From JASHPR01 sp963842355 (lineage in GTDB: Bacteria; Actinomycetota; Actinomycetes; Streptosporangiales; Streptosporangiaceae), in the NCBI GenBank assembly GCA_963842355.1, contig CAWJGC010000011.1, positions 744,001-808,000 of the forward strand: a DNA stretch of 64,000 bases, read 5' to 3'. Of the stretch, positions 32,796-41,657 are shown piece by piece. Made by a program: the position numbers and the translations under genes. The notes beneath the pieces were generated by a model. It had not been told where the DNA came from and did no database searches. It was given only the letters and a program-made list of their open reading frames with translations. The number at the start of each line of letters is the position of its first letter. Within the stretch, counting starts at the first letter, position 1.

Positions 32796-34162
32796 CTGCT
32801 GACCGGGCCGGCCGCCCCGGGAAGCTCCAGCGTGACCACCGCGCCGCCGCCGGGCGAGTGGCCGGCCGTCGCCCGGCCGCCGTGCGCGTGAGCGATCGCG
32901 CTGACGATGGCCAGCCCCAGGCCAGCCCCGCCGTCGCTGCGCGCCCGGCCGGAATCCGGGCGGCGGAAGCGCTCGAACGCGTGCGGCAGGAACTCCGGCA
33001 GGAAGCCGGGGCCGCGGTCGGTGACCTCCACGACCAGGTCACGGCCCACGGCCCGGGCCGCCAGCACGATCGAGGTACCCGGCGGGGTGAACCGGAGCGC
33101 GTTGTCCACCAGGTTGTCGACCGCTTCGCGGATGCGGTCGGGATCGAGGTCGGCGACCAGCCCGGCCGGCACCTGCACCTCGCACGAGACACCCGCCGCG
33201 CGGGCGCGGTCGGCGGCCTGCGCGGCGCTGCTGGTCAGGAGCTTGCTCATGTCGGTGGGCTGCCGGCGCGGGCCGATCCGGTCCTCATCAGCGCGGGCGA
33301 GGAACAGCAGTTGCTCGGTGATCCGGGCCAGGCGCGCCGCCTCCTCGCCGGCGTGCGCCACCGCCCCCGCCAGTTCCTCCCGGCTGCGGCCGGGCCGGCC
33401 GGCCAGCTCAAGCTCACCGCGCAGCACGGCGAGCGGGGTTCTCAGCTCATGGCTGGCGTCGGCGACCAGGGCACGCTGGCGGGCCAGCGCGAGCCGGAGC
33501 CGGCCCAGCAGCTGGTTCATGGTGGTGGCGAGCGCGGCGATCTCGTCCCGGGTCCGCGGCACCTGCACCCCGGGGGCCTGGTCGCGCTCGGACAGCGCGG
33601 CCACCTCCCGGCGCAGCCGCTCGACCGGGGACAGGGCCGCCCGCGCCAGGACGTAGCAGCCCAGCCCGGCGGCCGCCACGAAGAGCACGCCCGCGATCAG
33701 CAGGTTGCGGGTCACATCGCCCATCGTGGTGTCGAACGCCTCGAGGTCCACCGCCGCGGCCGCCACCCAGCCGGGATGCCCGGCGAGCGGAGCGGCCATG
33801 ACGCGCTCGCGCTCGTCCTCGTCGGCCGCGGTGAGCGTCAGCGGGTGGTGCCGGGCCTGAGCGGCCTGCGCCGCGGAGAGCACGGGAGCCGTGCCGGCAT
33901 CCAGGCTGCCGCCGATCACCCGGCCGGCCGGGTTGATCACCTGGACGATGTACTCGCCCGGAGCCGGGGCGCCGGGCCCGGGCTTCGGGCCGGCCTCCCC
34001 GGTGAGGTAGCTGCCAGCGGTGCTGAGACGAGCGCTGAGCTGCGCATCGATCGAGCCGAGCAGCGAGGCGGAAAGCTCGGTGACGAACAGCCAGCTTCCC
34101 AGCGCGAACAAGATCGCAGCCGCGGCAGTGAAGACAGCGGCGAGCCGGAGCCTGATGGACAC
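32792..34162 (-). CDS. sensor histidine kinase (HAMP, OmpR-type partner)
   Basis: 456 residues. Two membrane helices (~7-29 and ~178-200) flank an extracellular domain; HAMP follows, then HisKA with DASHELRTPLAVLRGELELA (active His), N-box DNLVDNALRF, G1 DRGPGF, and GLGLAIVSAIAHAHGG. An intact kinase. It is translated after the response regulator (3-bp gap), so the pair forms an operon. Signal unknown. Confidence 0.93.
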   Translation of the reverse strand: MSIRLRLAAVFTAAAAILFALGSWLFVTELSASLLGSIDAQLSARLSTAGSYLTGEAGPKPGPGAPAPGEYIVQVINPAGRVIGGSLDAGTAPVLSAAQAAQARHHPLTLTAADEDERERVMAAPLAGHPGWVAAAAVDLEAFDTTMGDVTRNLLIAGVLFVAAAGLGCYVLARAALSPVERLRREVAALSERDQAPGVQVPRTRDEIAALATTMNQLLGRLRLALARQRALVADASHELRTPLAVLRGELELAGRPGRSREELAGAVAHAGEEAARLARITEQLLFLARADEDRIGPRRQPTDMSKLLTSSAAQAADRARAAGVSCEVQVPAGLVADLDPDRIREAVDNLVDNALRFTPPGTSIVLAARAVGRDLVVEVTDRGPGFLPEFLPHAFERFRRPDSGRARSDGGAGLGLAIVSAIAHAHGGRATAGHSPGGGAVVTLELPGAAGPVSS

Positions 34163-34165
34163 GGC

Positions 34166-34846
34166 TTACTCCGGATCCTGGTGCCGTAGCCGGTAGCCCA
34201 TACCCCGGACCGTCTCGATATCACGGCACGCGAACGGGATGTCCACCTTGCGCCGCAGGTAGTTCACGTACTGATCGACCACGTTCGAGGTGGCGTCGTA
34301 GGCGAAGTCCCAGACCGCCTCGATGATCTGGGACCTGGTCAAGACGGTGCCGGGATGACGGAGAAAGAATTCGAGCAGCGAGAACTCTTTCGGGGACAAC
34401 TGGAGTTCGGTGTCGCCGCGCCAGGCCCGCTTGCTCGCCGGGTCCAGCCTCAGGCCCCCCTCCGCCAGCACGGCCGGCCGCGGCCGGTCGTCCCGGCGCG
34501 CGAGCGCCCGCAGCCGCGCGGCCAGTTCCAGCAGGCTGAACGGCTTCACCAGGTAGTCGTCAGCCCCGGCGTCCAGGCCGCGCACCCGGTCGCCGATCTC
34601 GTCGCGAGCCGTGAGCATCAGCACCGGCACCCAGATTCCGGCCTGCCGGAGGCGGCGGCACAGCTCGAAACCATCGAAGCCGGGCAGCATGACATCGAGG
34701 ACGATCGCCGCATACGGGTTCTCGGTGGCCATCCACAGGCCGTCGGGGCCATCACCGGCGACGTCGACGGCGTGGCCTTCCTCTTCCAGGGCCCGCTTGA
34801 GCAGGCGCGCCATCCGCACCTCGTCCTCGATCACGAGAACTCGCAT
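34166..34846 (-). CDS. OmpR-family response regulator
   Basis: 226 residues; ATG at 34846 after GGGAGG. Receiver: EDE near the start, phospho-Asp in VLDVMLPGFDG, TARD, and KPF. Winged-helix effector with LSPKEFSLLEFFLRHPGTVLTRSQIIEAVWD and VDQYVNYLRRKVD...TVRGMGYRL. Resembles MprA/TcrA-type regulators. Upstream spacer (34847-35066) has an inverted repeat GATGTG-N7-CACATC at 34960-34978 which could be its site. Confidence 0.93.
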   Translation of the reverse strand: MRVLVIEDEVRMARLLKRALEEEGHAVDVAGDGPDGLWMATENPYAAIVLDVMLPGFDGFELCRRLRQAGIWVPVLMLTARDEIGDRVRGLDAGADDYLVKPFSLLELAARLRALARRDDRPRPAVLAEGGLRLDPASKRAWRGDTELQLSPKEFSLLEFFLRHPGTVLTRSQIIEAVWDFAYDATSNVVDQYVNYLRRKVDIPFACRDIETVRGMGYRLRHQDPE

Positions 34847-35066
34847 AGCCGTGCCTCCCGCTCGCCAGGGGATTGCCTCGAAGCCCGCTGACTCGTTCAT
34901 GCGCGAGGCTACGCAGCGGCAGATGTGAAATCGATGAGAACCGCGGCGCCCCGCCGAAAGATGTGCGCGGCTCACATCCTTCCCACACGGCCGCCTCATC
35001 CTCGCCGGCGCACGATCGATAAGGCCAGGACAGAACTGGCTCGCTGACGGGAGAGGAAGCACGGAT

Positions 35067-35507
35067 ATGGATTCCGACCGGGAGTACCGCGGCGGCGGCC
35101 GGGTGCCGCTGCCGGGGTGGCAGGAACCGACGGCGCAGCAGACCGCGTCCGCGGCCGCGGCCGCGAAGGAGAAGGGCCTCCGCCAGCTACGGCGCATGTC
35201 GGCCTGGTCCGTCGCGGCCCTCGTCGTCGGCACCGGCGCCGCGACCGCGGCGTTCACGCATGGCTTCACACCCGCGGCCCCCGTGGCCGGCTCGACCGGG
35301 ACCGGCTCGACCGCGGCCGCCGGAACCGGCGGCGGGACCGTCGGACCGGGCGGCACGACCGCGCCGGGCACGAGCGGACCGACGGTGAATCACTCGGTCG
35401 CGACCACGAGCGGGTCGGGCGTGACCGTGACCAACACCACCCATACCATCGGCGGCCGTACCATCGTCACCCATGTCCGGCGGGCCGCCACCTACCAGGA
35501 CAACTGA
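35067..35507 (+). CDS. membrane-anchored Thr/Gly-rich protein, first gene of redox operon
   Basis: 146 residues; GAGAGGAAG precedes the ATG. A polar N-terminus (~1-42), one membrane helix (MSAWSVAALVVGTGAATAAFTHGF) and an exported Gly/Thr/Ser-rich tail. No FMN_bind domain and no canonical [ST]GA[ST] flavinylation motif is seen (TGAA occurs only in the helix). Its stop overlaps the ApbE start (TGATG), so it is translated with that operon. Role unknown; possibly a scaffold for exported flavoprotein. Confidence 0.7.
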   Translation: MDSDREYRGGGRVPLPGWQEPTAQQTASAAAAAKEKGLRQLRRMSAWSVAALVVGTGAATAAFTHGFTPAAPVAGSTGTGSTAAAGTGGGTVGPGGTTAPGTSGPTVNHSVATTSGSGVTVTNTTHTIGGRTIVTHVRRAATYQDN

Positions 35508-36607
35508 TGACGATGACCACCCCGGTTCCCGAACCGACCGCAGCCGGCCGGTGGCAGCGCGTCAGGACGGGCGACGACACCGTCGCCGTGGCGGAGCGAG
35601 CGGCGCTGGGGACCAGCGCCCGGATCGCGGTATGGCCGCCGGAGAACATCGACTGCGCGCTGATCGCCGTGGACACCGTGCTGACCGCGCTCGACGATCA
35701 GGCGAGCCGCTTCCGGCCGGACACGGAGATCTCCCGGATCAACAGTTCCGGGGCCGGCCTGTTCATGCTCGGCGACGGCCTGGCCCAGGCCATCGGCGTG
35801 GCCCTCGCGGCCGCGCGCTGGACCGGCGGACGGGTGGACCCGACGGTCGGAGCCGCCCTCATCGGCCTGGGCTACGACCGCGACTTCGCCGCGATCGAGC
35901 CCGACCGGCACGACCCGGCCCCGGCACCCGTACGGGGACCAGGCTGGCGGTCGGTCCAGCTCACCGGCTGCCTGCTCCGGCTGCCCGCGGGCGTGCAACT
36001 CGATCTCGGTGCCACGGCCAAGGGGCTGGGCGCGGACCGCGCGGCCCGGGCCGCTGTGCTGGCGGCGTTGGCCGGGGGAGGCGTGGGCGGCGTCCTGGTC
36101 GGACTCGGCGGGGATATCGCCGTCGCCGGGACCGCGCCGCGCGGCGGCTGGCCGATCACGGTGGCCGTGCCGACCCGGGGGGGCACTGTGCCTGCTGGGG
36201 ACACCCCAGACCCCGATAGCCCGCAACCCCCCGCGCAGGAGGTCCGGCTGCCGGCGGGCGCGATCGCGACCTCGTCGGTCACCTGCCGTACCTGGCGGCG
36301 GGCGGGCCGGATCCTGCACCACATCGTGGACCCGCAGACCGGGCGGCCGGCCGACGGGCCCTGGCTGATGACGAGCGTGGCCGCCGCCACCTGCGCCGAC
36401 GCGAACGCCGCGGCCACGGCGGCCATCGTGGCCGGCCCCCGCGCCGAAGCATGGCTGGCCCGAGCGGGCCTCCCCGCCCGGCTCGCCGGGCGCGACGGCA
36501 GCGTCCGCTACGTGGGCGGTTGGCCGGACACCGACGGCGGGCTGGTGACGATCCCCGCCGGAACGCATGTCTACGGCGGGCCGGTCCGGCTGGGCGGGTC
36601 CCGGTGA
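35507..36607 (+). CDS. apbE: ApbE-type FAD:protein FMN transferase
   Basis: 366 residues. Family features: ALGTSARIAVW start, DQASRFRPDTEISRINSSG, QLDLGATAKGLGADRAA, VLVGLGGDIAVAG, and the metal/FAD-site region SSVTCRTWRRAGRILHHIVDPQTGRPADG, with late DANAAATAAIV. It attaches FMN covalently to Thr/Ser of target proteins outside the membrane. No secretion signal is obvious, which is odd because most ApbE act extracytoplasmically. No flavin-acceptor protein is visible in the operon. Confidence 0.9.
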   Translation: MTMTTPVPEPTAAGRWQRVRTGDDTVAVAERAALGTSARIAVWPPENIDCALIAVDTVLTALDDQASRFRPDTEISRINSSGAGLFMLGDGLAQAIGVALAAARWTGGRVDPTVGAALIGLGYDRDFAAIEPDRHDPAPAPVRGPGWRSVQLTGCLLRLPAGVQLDLGATAKGLGADRAARAAVLAALAGGGVGGVLVGLGGDIAVAGTAPRGGWPITVAVPTRGGTVPAGDTPDPDSPQPPAQEVRLPAGAIATSSVTCRTWRRAGRILHHIVDPQTGRPADGPWLMTSVAAATCADANAAATAAIVAGPRAEAWLARAGLPARLAGRDGSVRYVGGWPDTDGGLVTIPAGTHVYGGPVRLGGSR

Positions 36608-37230
36608 CCGCGGCGGCCGTCGCGGGATCGCCAGCCCTGTGGTTCGTCTCCCGGGCCAGCGGGCTGGCCCTGCTGGTCCTGCTCAGCGCGGTCATGCTGC
36701 TCGGCGCGGCCACCCGCACGGGCTCGACCCTGCGGCGCATGCCCCGGTTCGTGTGGCCGGAACTGCACCGGACGCTGGCGCTGTTCTCGGTCGCGTTCCT
36801 GGTTCTGCACGTCGCCACCGCGATCCTGGACCCGTACGTCTCGATCGGCTGGGCCGCGACCGTGCTGCCGTTCACCTCCGGCTACCGGGTGCTCGCGGTC
36901 GGCCTGGGCACGCTGGCGGTCGACCTCGGCGGCGCGGTGCTGCTCACCAGCCTGGCCCGCCGCCGCCTGCGCTACCGCGCCTGGCGGGCGGTGCACTGGC
37001 TGGCCTACCTCGCCTGGCCGATCGCGTTCGTGCACTCGCTGACGGCCGGCCACGACCTGCGGATCTGGTGGGTGGCACTGATCGAGCTCGGCTGCGCCGC
37101 GGCGGTAGCGACCGCCGTGCTGGCCCGCCTGATCTACTCCGCCCGGCACCGGCCAGGAGGCGGGCCGGCTGCAGGGCACGGGCCCGGACCGGCCCGGCGA
37201 CTCCCCGTTCACGAAAGGATCTGGCCGTAG
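36604..37230 (+). CDS. ferric-reductase-like heme b membrane protein
   Basis: 208 residues from GTG at 36604 (GTGA overlap). About six membrane helices. Likely heme ligands: His in ELHRTLALFSVAFLVLHVATAI and in RAVHWLAYLAWPIAFVHSL, the spaced-His pattern of ferric reductase transmembrane domains. It lacks a fused FAD/NADPH domain, so electrons must come from another subunit, plausibly the NuoF-like protein and ferredoxin encoded next. Confidence 0.85.
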   Translation: MTAAAVAGSPALWFVSRASGLALLVLLSAVMLLGAATRTGSTLRRMPRFVWPELHRTLALFSVAFLVLHVATAILDPYVSIGWAATVLPFTSGYRVLAVGLGTLAVDLGGAVLLTSLARRRLRYRAWRAVHWLAYLAWPIAFVHSLTAGHDLRIWWVALIELGCAAAVATAVLARLIYSARHRPGGGPAAGHGPGPARRLPVHERIWP

Positions 37231-38555
37231 TGCTCGCACCCGAGGTCCGCTCTCCGCGGGCGGGACTGGCCGCCTGCGCCGGGCCGGGCCAGCCCGGCCC
37301 GCTGCCGCGCCTGCTGTCCACGGGGTTCGCGGCCGGGCCCACCGGCCTGGCCGGGCACCTGGCCCGGTACGGGCCGCCGCCCTCCCCCGGCCTGACCGGC
37401 AGGCAGCGTTCTGAGCTGATGGCCGAGGTCGAGCGGTCCGGGCTGACCGGCCGGGGCGGCGCCGGTTTCCCGACCGCGCGGAAGTTGGCCGCGGTCGCGG
37501 CCGGCCGTGACGCCGTGGTCGTGGCCAACGGCACCGAAGGCGAGCCGGCCAGCGCGAAGGACAAGGTCCTGCTGGCCCGGTCCCCGCACCTGGTCCTGGA
37601 CGGCGCGGCGCTGGCCGCGGAGATCGTGGGCGCCCGTACCGCGGTCATCGTGGCGCATCACTCCGTTCGCGAGATCGTGGCCGAGGCGGCCGCCGCGCGC
37701 CAGCGCGCAGCGTTCGACGGGGTCGGGTTCAGGATCGTCACAGCCGCCGGCGGGTTCGTCGCGGGCGAGGCCAGCGCGGTGGTGCACTGGGTCGAGCGTG
37801 GCATCCCGAAGCCGACGGCGACGCCGCCGAAGCTGGCCGAACGCGGGCTCGGCGGGGCGCCGACGCTGGTCCAGAACGTGGAGACGCTGGCCCATCTCGC
37901 GCTCATCGCGCGCTACGGCGCTTCGTGGTTCCGGTCCGTCGGCACGCCAGGCGAGCCCGGATCCATGCTGGTGACGGTCCTGGGCGCGGTACGCGACCCG
38001 AGTGTCCTCGAGATCGCGATCGGCACGCCGGTCCGCGAGGTGCTGGACCTGGCGGGCGGTCCTTCCGGGCCGCTGCGCGCGCTGCTGCTCGGCGGCTACT
38101 TCGGCACCTGGGCCGGGGCCGGGAGCGCTTCGTCCGCGCCGTTCTCCTCGGCCGGGCTGGCGGATCTCGGGGCCGGGATCGGCGCGGGCCTGATCGCGGC
38201 GCTCCCCGACGACGCGTGCGGGCTGGCCGAGACCGCGCGCGTGGTGCGCTACCTCGCCGGCGAGTCGGCGGGCCAGTGCGGGCCGTGCCGTTTCGGCCTG
38301 GACGCCATCGCGGGCAGTGTCGGGGGATGGGGAGGTGGGCAGGGCCTGGCCGACCGCGGCCCGGCCGATCTCGCCACGCTGTCGCGCTGGCTGGTCCAGG
38401 TCAACGGGCGGGGTGGCTGTCGTCACCCTGACGGTGTGGTCCGGCTCGTCCGCAGCGCGCTGGAGGAGTTCGCCGACGAACTCGATCTGCACGCGCGAGG
38501 CTGGTGCAGCGGTACCGCCCGCGTGCTGCCGGTACCGCCGGGCAGGCCACGATGA
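37230..38555 (+). CDS. NuoF-like NADH/FMN/FeS protein
   Basis: 441 residues from GTG at 37230. FMN/NADH fold: GLTGRGGAGFPTARKL, VVVANGTEGEPASAKDK, VQNVETLAHLALI. FeS region: ESAGQCGPCRFGLDAI and later NGRGGCRHPDG. In complex I NuoF the first motif is ESCGxCxPC; here the first Cys is Ala, leaving three of four ligands. Likely accepts electrons from NAD(P)H and passes them to the ferredoxin. Overlaps neighbours by 1-4 bp. Confidence 0.88.
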   Translation: MLAPEVRSPRAGLAACAGPGQPGPLPRLLSTGFAAGPTGLAGHLARYGPPPSPGLTGRQRSELMAEVERSGLTGRGGAGFPTARKLAAVAAGRDAVVVANGTEGEPASAKDKVLLARSPHLVLDGAALAAEIVGARTAVIVAHHSVREIVAEAAAARQRAAFDGVGFRIVTAAGGFVAGEASAVVHWVERGIPKPTATPPKLAERGLGGAPTLVQNVETLAHLALIARYGASWFRSVGTPGEPGSMLVTVLGAVRDPSVLEIAIGTPVREVLDLAGGPSGPLRALLLGGYFGTWAGAGSASSAPFSSAGLADLGAGIGAGLIAALPDDACGLAETARVVRYLAGESAGQCGPCRFGLDAIAGSVGGWGGGQGLADRGPADLATLSRWLVQVNGRGGCRHPDGVVRLVRSALEEFADELDLHARGWCSGTARVLPVPPGRPR

Positions 38556-38800
38556 CCGGCCGGGCGAGGCTTCGGCTCGACCCCATCGCCTGCGACGGGC
38601 GTGGCCTGTGCGCCGAGGTCCTCCCCGAGCTGATCTGGATGGACGACTGGGGCTTCCCGATCATCGCCGATGGCGGCGTACCCGCCCATCTGCAGCCGGA
38701 CGCAGCCGAGGCCGTCCGGATATGCCCGAAGCTTGCGCTCTTCCTGGACCGTAGCCCGGGTCCGGCCGCGGTCTTACTCGAAAATAAATCGCATGCTTAG
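38552..38800 (+). CDS. small [3Fe-4S]-type ferredoxin
   Basis: 82 residues; ATG at 38552 overlaps the NuoF-like stop. RLDPIACDGRGLCAEVLPELI and VRICPKLALFL give three Cys in the C-x5-C...CP arrangement of actinobacterial 3Fe-4S ferredoxins (which often serve P450s). Here the operon suggests it links the NuoF-like and heme b proteins. Confidence 0.88.
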   Translation: MTGRARLRLDPIACDGRGLCAEVLPELIWMDDWGFPIIADGGVPAHLQPDAAEAVRICPKLALFLDRSPGPAAVLLENKSHA

Positions 38801-39274
38801 CGATGATGAGCTGGCCGCCCAGCGCCGGCTGGCCTCCCGGGCCGCCGCCGGGGAGCTGGCGGTGATCACCGAGCTGGCCGCCCGCCGCGCCCGCCCCGGC
38901 GGCCCCCCCGGCGAGTACCTCGCCGACGAGATCGCCGCCGTGCTGACCTTGACGGGCTGGGCCGCCGACCGCCAGGTCACCCTCGCCGCCGCGCTGGCCC
39001 GGCTGCCCGCCGTCACCGCCGCGCTGGCCGCCGGGCGGATCGACGCGGCCAAGGCCGGCGTGTTCGCCGACGAGCTGGCCCTGGTCGGCGACGACCGGAA
39101 TCGGCCGACTACCGGCCCTCGGCCGCCCTCCGCCACATCATCAAGATCCGCTCCTCCCGCTGCGGCCACCCCGGCTGCGCCCGCCGGGCCGAACGCTGCG
39201 ACGACGACCACACCATCCCCCACCACCAAGGCGGGCGCACCTGCGAATGCAACCTGTACCCCACGTGCAAGTGA
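38793..39274 (+). pseudogene. DUF222-HNH endonuclease family remnant (13E12 type)
   Basis: From the ATG at 38793 the frame gives DUF222: LSDDELAAQRRLASRAAAGEL, YLADEIAAVLTLTGWAADRQV, AALAAGRIDAAKAGVFADEL. Near 39095 there is a deletion and frameshift into the C-terminal HNH region, DYRPSAALRHIIKIRSSRCG, then AERCDDDHTIPHHQGGRTC, which stops at 39274 before the final H-H of the nuclease. More than half of the usual 400-500 residues is gone. Such repeats are common recombination points in actinobacteria. Confidence 0.85.
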
Positions 39275-39293
39275 TAACTATACAAGTGATCTG

Positions 39294-39752
39294 TTACCGT
39301 GCTACAGCCTGAACGTAGCTCGCGAGCACGTTCTTGACCGCGTCGGTGACCGGCGGCTCCGCGTCTGGGGCGGCCCACAAGTAGGCGTCGTGTTCCTGGA
39401 GCCGCACGGGCTCGGTGGCAGCGACGGAGGTGGCGAAGTTGAACTGGCGGCTCTTCTTGCCGCTGGCGGAGGTGTAGTCGAAGCTGCCGAGGTAACTGGT
39501 GATCGTCTCGACGTCGAGACCGGTTTCTTCCTTGACTTCGCGGCGCAGGGCGGCGTCGAGCATTTCGCCTGGTTCGACGTTGCCGCTGGGGAGTTCGCAG
39601 ATGCCTCCCATGAAGTCATCCTGGGGGCGTTCGAGCAGGAGGACATCGTTGCCGTCGGAGATGACGGCACCGACGATGAGTTTTGGGACCCCTTCTCGCT
39701 GGGCTTCGTCGGCAAGCTGGGTGAACAGTCCCGGGTCGATCATGCCTGTCAT
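39294..39752 (-). CDS. NUDIX hydrolase
   Basis: 152 residues. NUDIX box GNVEPGEMLDAALRREVKEE-TGLDV is complete, preceded by KLIVGAVISDGNDVLLLERP and ELPSG. Hydrolyses a nucleoside-diphosphate-linked substrate, not identifiable here. ATG at 39752 overlaps the DegT remnant stop. It lies in the rearranged stretch but looks intact. AT-richer flanks (ATAACTATACAAGT at 39274-39287) hint at insertion. Confidence 0.9.
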   Translation of the reverse strand: MTGMIDPGLFTQLADEAQREGVPKLIVGAVISDGNDVLLLERPQDDFMGGICELPSGNVEPGEMLDAALRREVKEETGLDVETITSYLGSFDYTSASGKKSRQFNFATSVAATEPVRLQEHDAYLWAAPDAEPPVTDAVKNVLASYVQAVAR

Positions 39753-40268
39753 CCTGTCAGGTCACGGTAGCGGCTAGTGACTTTGGTGAACGCGCGGGTG
39801 TAGGCGCCGGCCAGCGGGATGTCTTCTTCCCGGTGCCAGACGGGCAGCTTCAAGGTATTGCGGTGGAAGGCTTCGGCCTTGGGGAACTGGCCGGGCGCGT
39901 ACGTAGGCATGTCGGCGCGGTGTGGGAACAGCGGCGCGGGTGCCTGGAACAGCGGGTGCAGGTTGAGCGGGCAGGTTGACCCTGGCCGGTCGAGTTCGAG
40001 GCATCCTTCGGCCTTGAGGGCGTCGTAGAAGCGCTCGATGGGCAGCCCGCCGAGTTGGTCTGGCTGGTAGCGGAGGATCAGCCCGTACCAGGAGGGCGCC
40101 ACACCGTCGGGCACGTCGGAGACGATGATGCCGGGAAGGCCGTTCAGCGCTTCGCGCATCCGTGTGGCGATCCCTCGCCTGCCTTGGAGGTATTCATCGA
40201 GGCAAGTGAGCTGGCTGAGCGCAACGGCGGCGGCGAGTGGGTGGATGCGGAGCTTCTCACCGACACCC
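39749..40268 (-). pseudogene. DegT/DnrJ/EryC1 aminotransferase C-terminal fragment
   Basis: About 170 codons. GVGEKLRIHPLAAAVALSQLTCLDEYLQGRRGIATRMREAL matches the late part of PLP-dependent DegT sugar aminotransferases (G-x-R-M/I-x-P-l-x-A-A), followed by the C-terminal region through GAYTRAFTKV. The N-terminal half, including the PLP lysine, is missing. At about 40268 the homology abuts an opposite-strand TPR fragment. It overlaps the NUDIX start. Confidence 0.78.
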
Positions 40269-40690
40269 GCGCCTGCGAGCAGGAGATCGCCCAGGCTGAG
40301 ACCCACCTCGGCCAGGTCAGCGACGACGACCCGGCGATCGACCTTTACTCCCCGTCTCAGCTCGGCCGCCTGACCGGCTCTTGCTACCTGTTCCTCGGCC
40401 AGGCCAGGAAGGCCGCACCAGTCCTGGAAACCACCGCCACGGCAGCGGCGGGCCGGTCGAAGTCACAGGCCATCGTCTACGGCAATCTCGCGCTCGCGCT
40501 CATCCGCCAAACCAAGATCGACGAGGCGACAACGGCCCTCGGGCAGGCCATCGATATCGTCGAAGTCAATCGTGGCGGCGGCGGGCTCACCCTCATCTTC
40601 GGCGCGGCTCGGGAGCTACGCCCCTGGCAAGACGTTCCCGCCGTGCGGGATACCTATGATCGGCTGCTGACCTTGATGACCGCCGTATGA
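40262..40690 (+). pseudogene. TPR part of an XRE-type regulator, 5' truncated
   Basis: The readable part begins near RACEQEIAQAETHLGQV and goes through LTGSCYLFLGQARKAAPVLE, QAIVYGNLALALIRQTKIDEATTALGQAIDIVEVN and a normal C-terminus LRPWQDVPAVRDTYDRLLTLMTAV. These are the helical repeats of actinobacterial XRE/TPR regulators; the helix-turn-helix N-terminus is absent. It ends 9 bp before the cyclo-ligase-like gene. Confidence 0.72.
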
Positions 40691-40699
40691 GGAGCTGTC

Positions 40700-41437
40700 G
40701 TGACCACCACCGGTAACGGCACCGACCAGGCCAAGCACGCCATCCGCGAGCGTGTCTGGGCGCTGCTCGACGCGCACGGCGCGGTTGCGCCGCCCGGGGC
40801 GCACGGGCACATCCCCAGCTTCGTTGGAGCGGATCAGGCCGCCGAACGGCTGGCCGGCCTGCCCGCCTGGAAAGCCGCCCGCGTGGTCAAGGTCAACCCG
40901 GACAGGGCCCAGCTCCCGGTCCGGGCACACGCACTGGCCGACGGCAAGACCGTTTACATGGCCGTCCCTAAGCTCGCCTCCGAGAAGCCCTTCTACCTGC
41001 TCGACCCGGAGATCCTCCCCGTCCCGCCCGGCGAGGCTGCGGCCAAGGAGACCGCCGCGCGTGTCGCGCCCCAGGTAGCTCTCAGCGAGATGCGGCCGGT
41101 GGACCTCGTCGTGGCCGGCAGCGTGGCCGTCAACCATCAAGGCGTGCGGCTCGGCAAGGGTGCCGGCTACTCCGACATCGAAGTCGCGTTGCTCACCGAA
41201 GGAGGACTTCTCCGCCCCGAGACAGTGATCGTCACCACCATCCACGACCTCCAGGTGGTCGATGAGCCGGTGCCCGAAACCGAGCACGACTTCAGCGTCG
41301 ACCTCATCGTCACGCCCAGCCAGGTGATCACGTGCGGCCCATCGCGCAGACCCGCCGGCCTGTACTGGGACCACCTCGACCCTGGCAAGGTCTCCGCGAT
41401 TCCCGTGCTCGCCCGATGGTCCGCTCCGAACAGGTAG
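40700..41437 (+). CDS. 5-formyltetrahydrofolate cyclo-ligase family protein
   Basis: 245 residues from GTG at 40700, with GAGGAG upstream. Family features: IRERVWALLD, VVKVNPDRAQLPVRAHALADGKTVYMAVPKL, DLVVAGSVAVNHQGVRLGKGAGYSDIEVALL (the G-x-G-x-G-Y-Y/S-D motif) and DLIVTPSQVI. In true FolA-type enzymes this closes 5-formyl-THF; the subgroup near TPR regulators may have another substrate. Intact despite truncated neighbours. Confidence 0.87.
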   Translation: MTTTGNGTDQAKHAIRERVWALLDAHGAVAPPGAHGHIPSFVGADQAAERLAGLPAWKAARVVKVNPDRAQLPVRAHALADGKTVYMAVPKLASEKPFYLLDPEILPVPPGEAAAKETAARVAPQVALSEMRPVDLVVAGSVAVNHQGVRLGKGAGYSDIEVALLTEGGLLRPETVIVTTIHDLQVVDEPVPETEHDFSVDLIVTPSQVITCGPSRRPAGLYWDHLDPGKVSAIPVLARWSAPNR

Positions 41438-41657
41438 GTGGTCAGGAACGGGCCGGGTGGCATGACGACCAGGTATCGATGTCCGCTGCGCCCCGGGGCA
41501 GGCGGCCACAGCATGGGAACGGCCGACCCCCGACGGCGGTCGGTGGAAGACTGGGCGGACCCGCCGGGCAGCCGCACGGTTGGTCAGGGCACGCCATGTG
41601 GCGAACGCGATCTTGTGGGGGTCGGCAGCTTGCGTGCTCTTGCGTTAGGTTTCCGGC
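41438..41657. other. non-coding spacer inside the mosaic region
   Basis: 220 bp between the cyclo-ligase-like gene and the HsdR fragment. I see no coding frame with support, no box and no clear hairpin. Confidence 0.5.
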
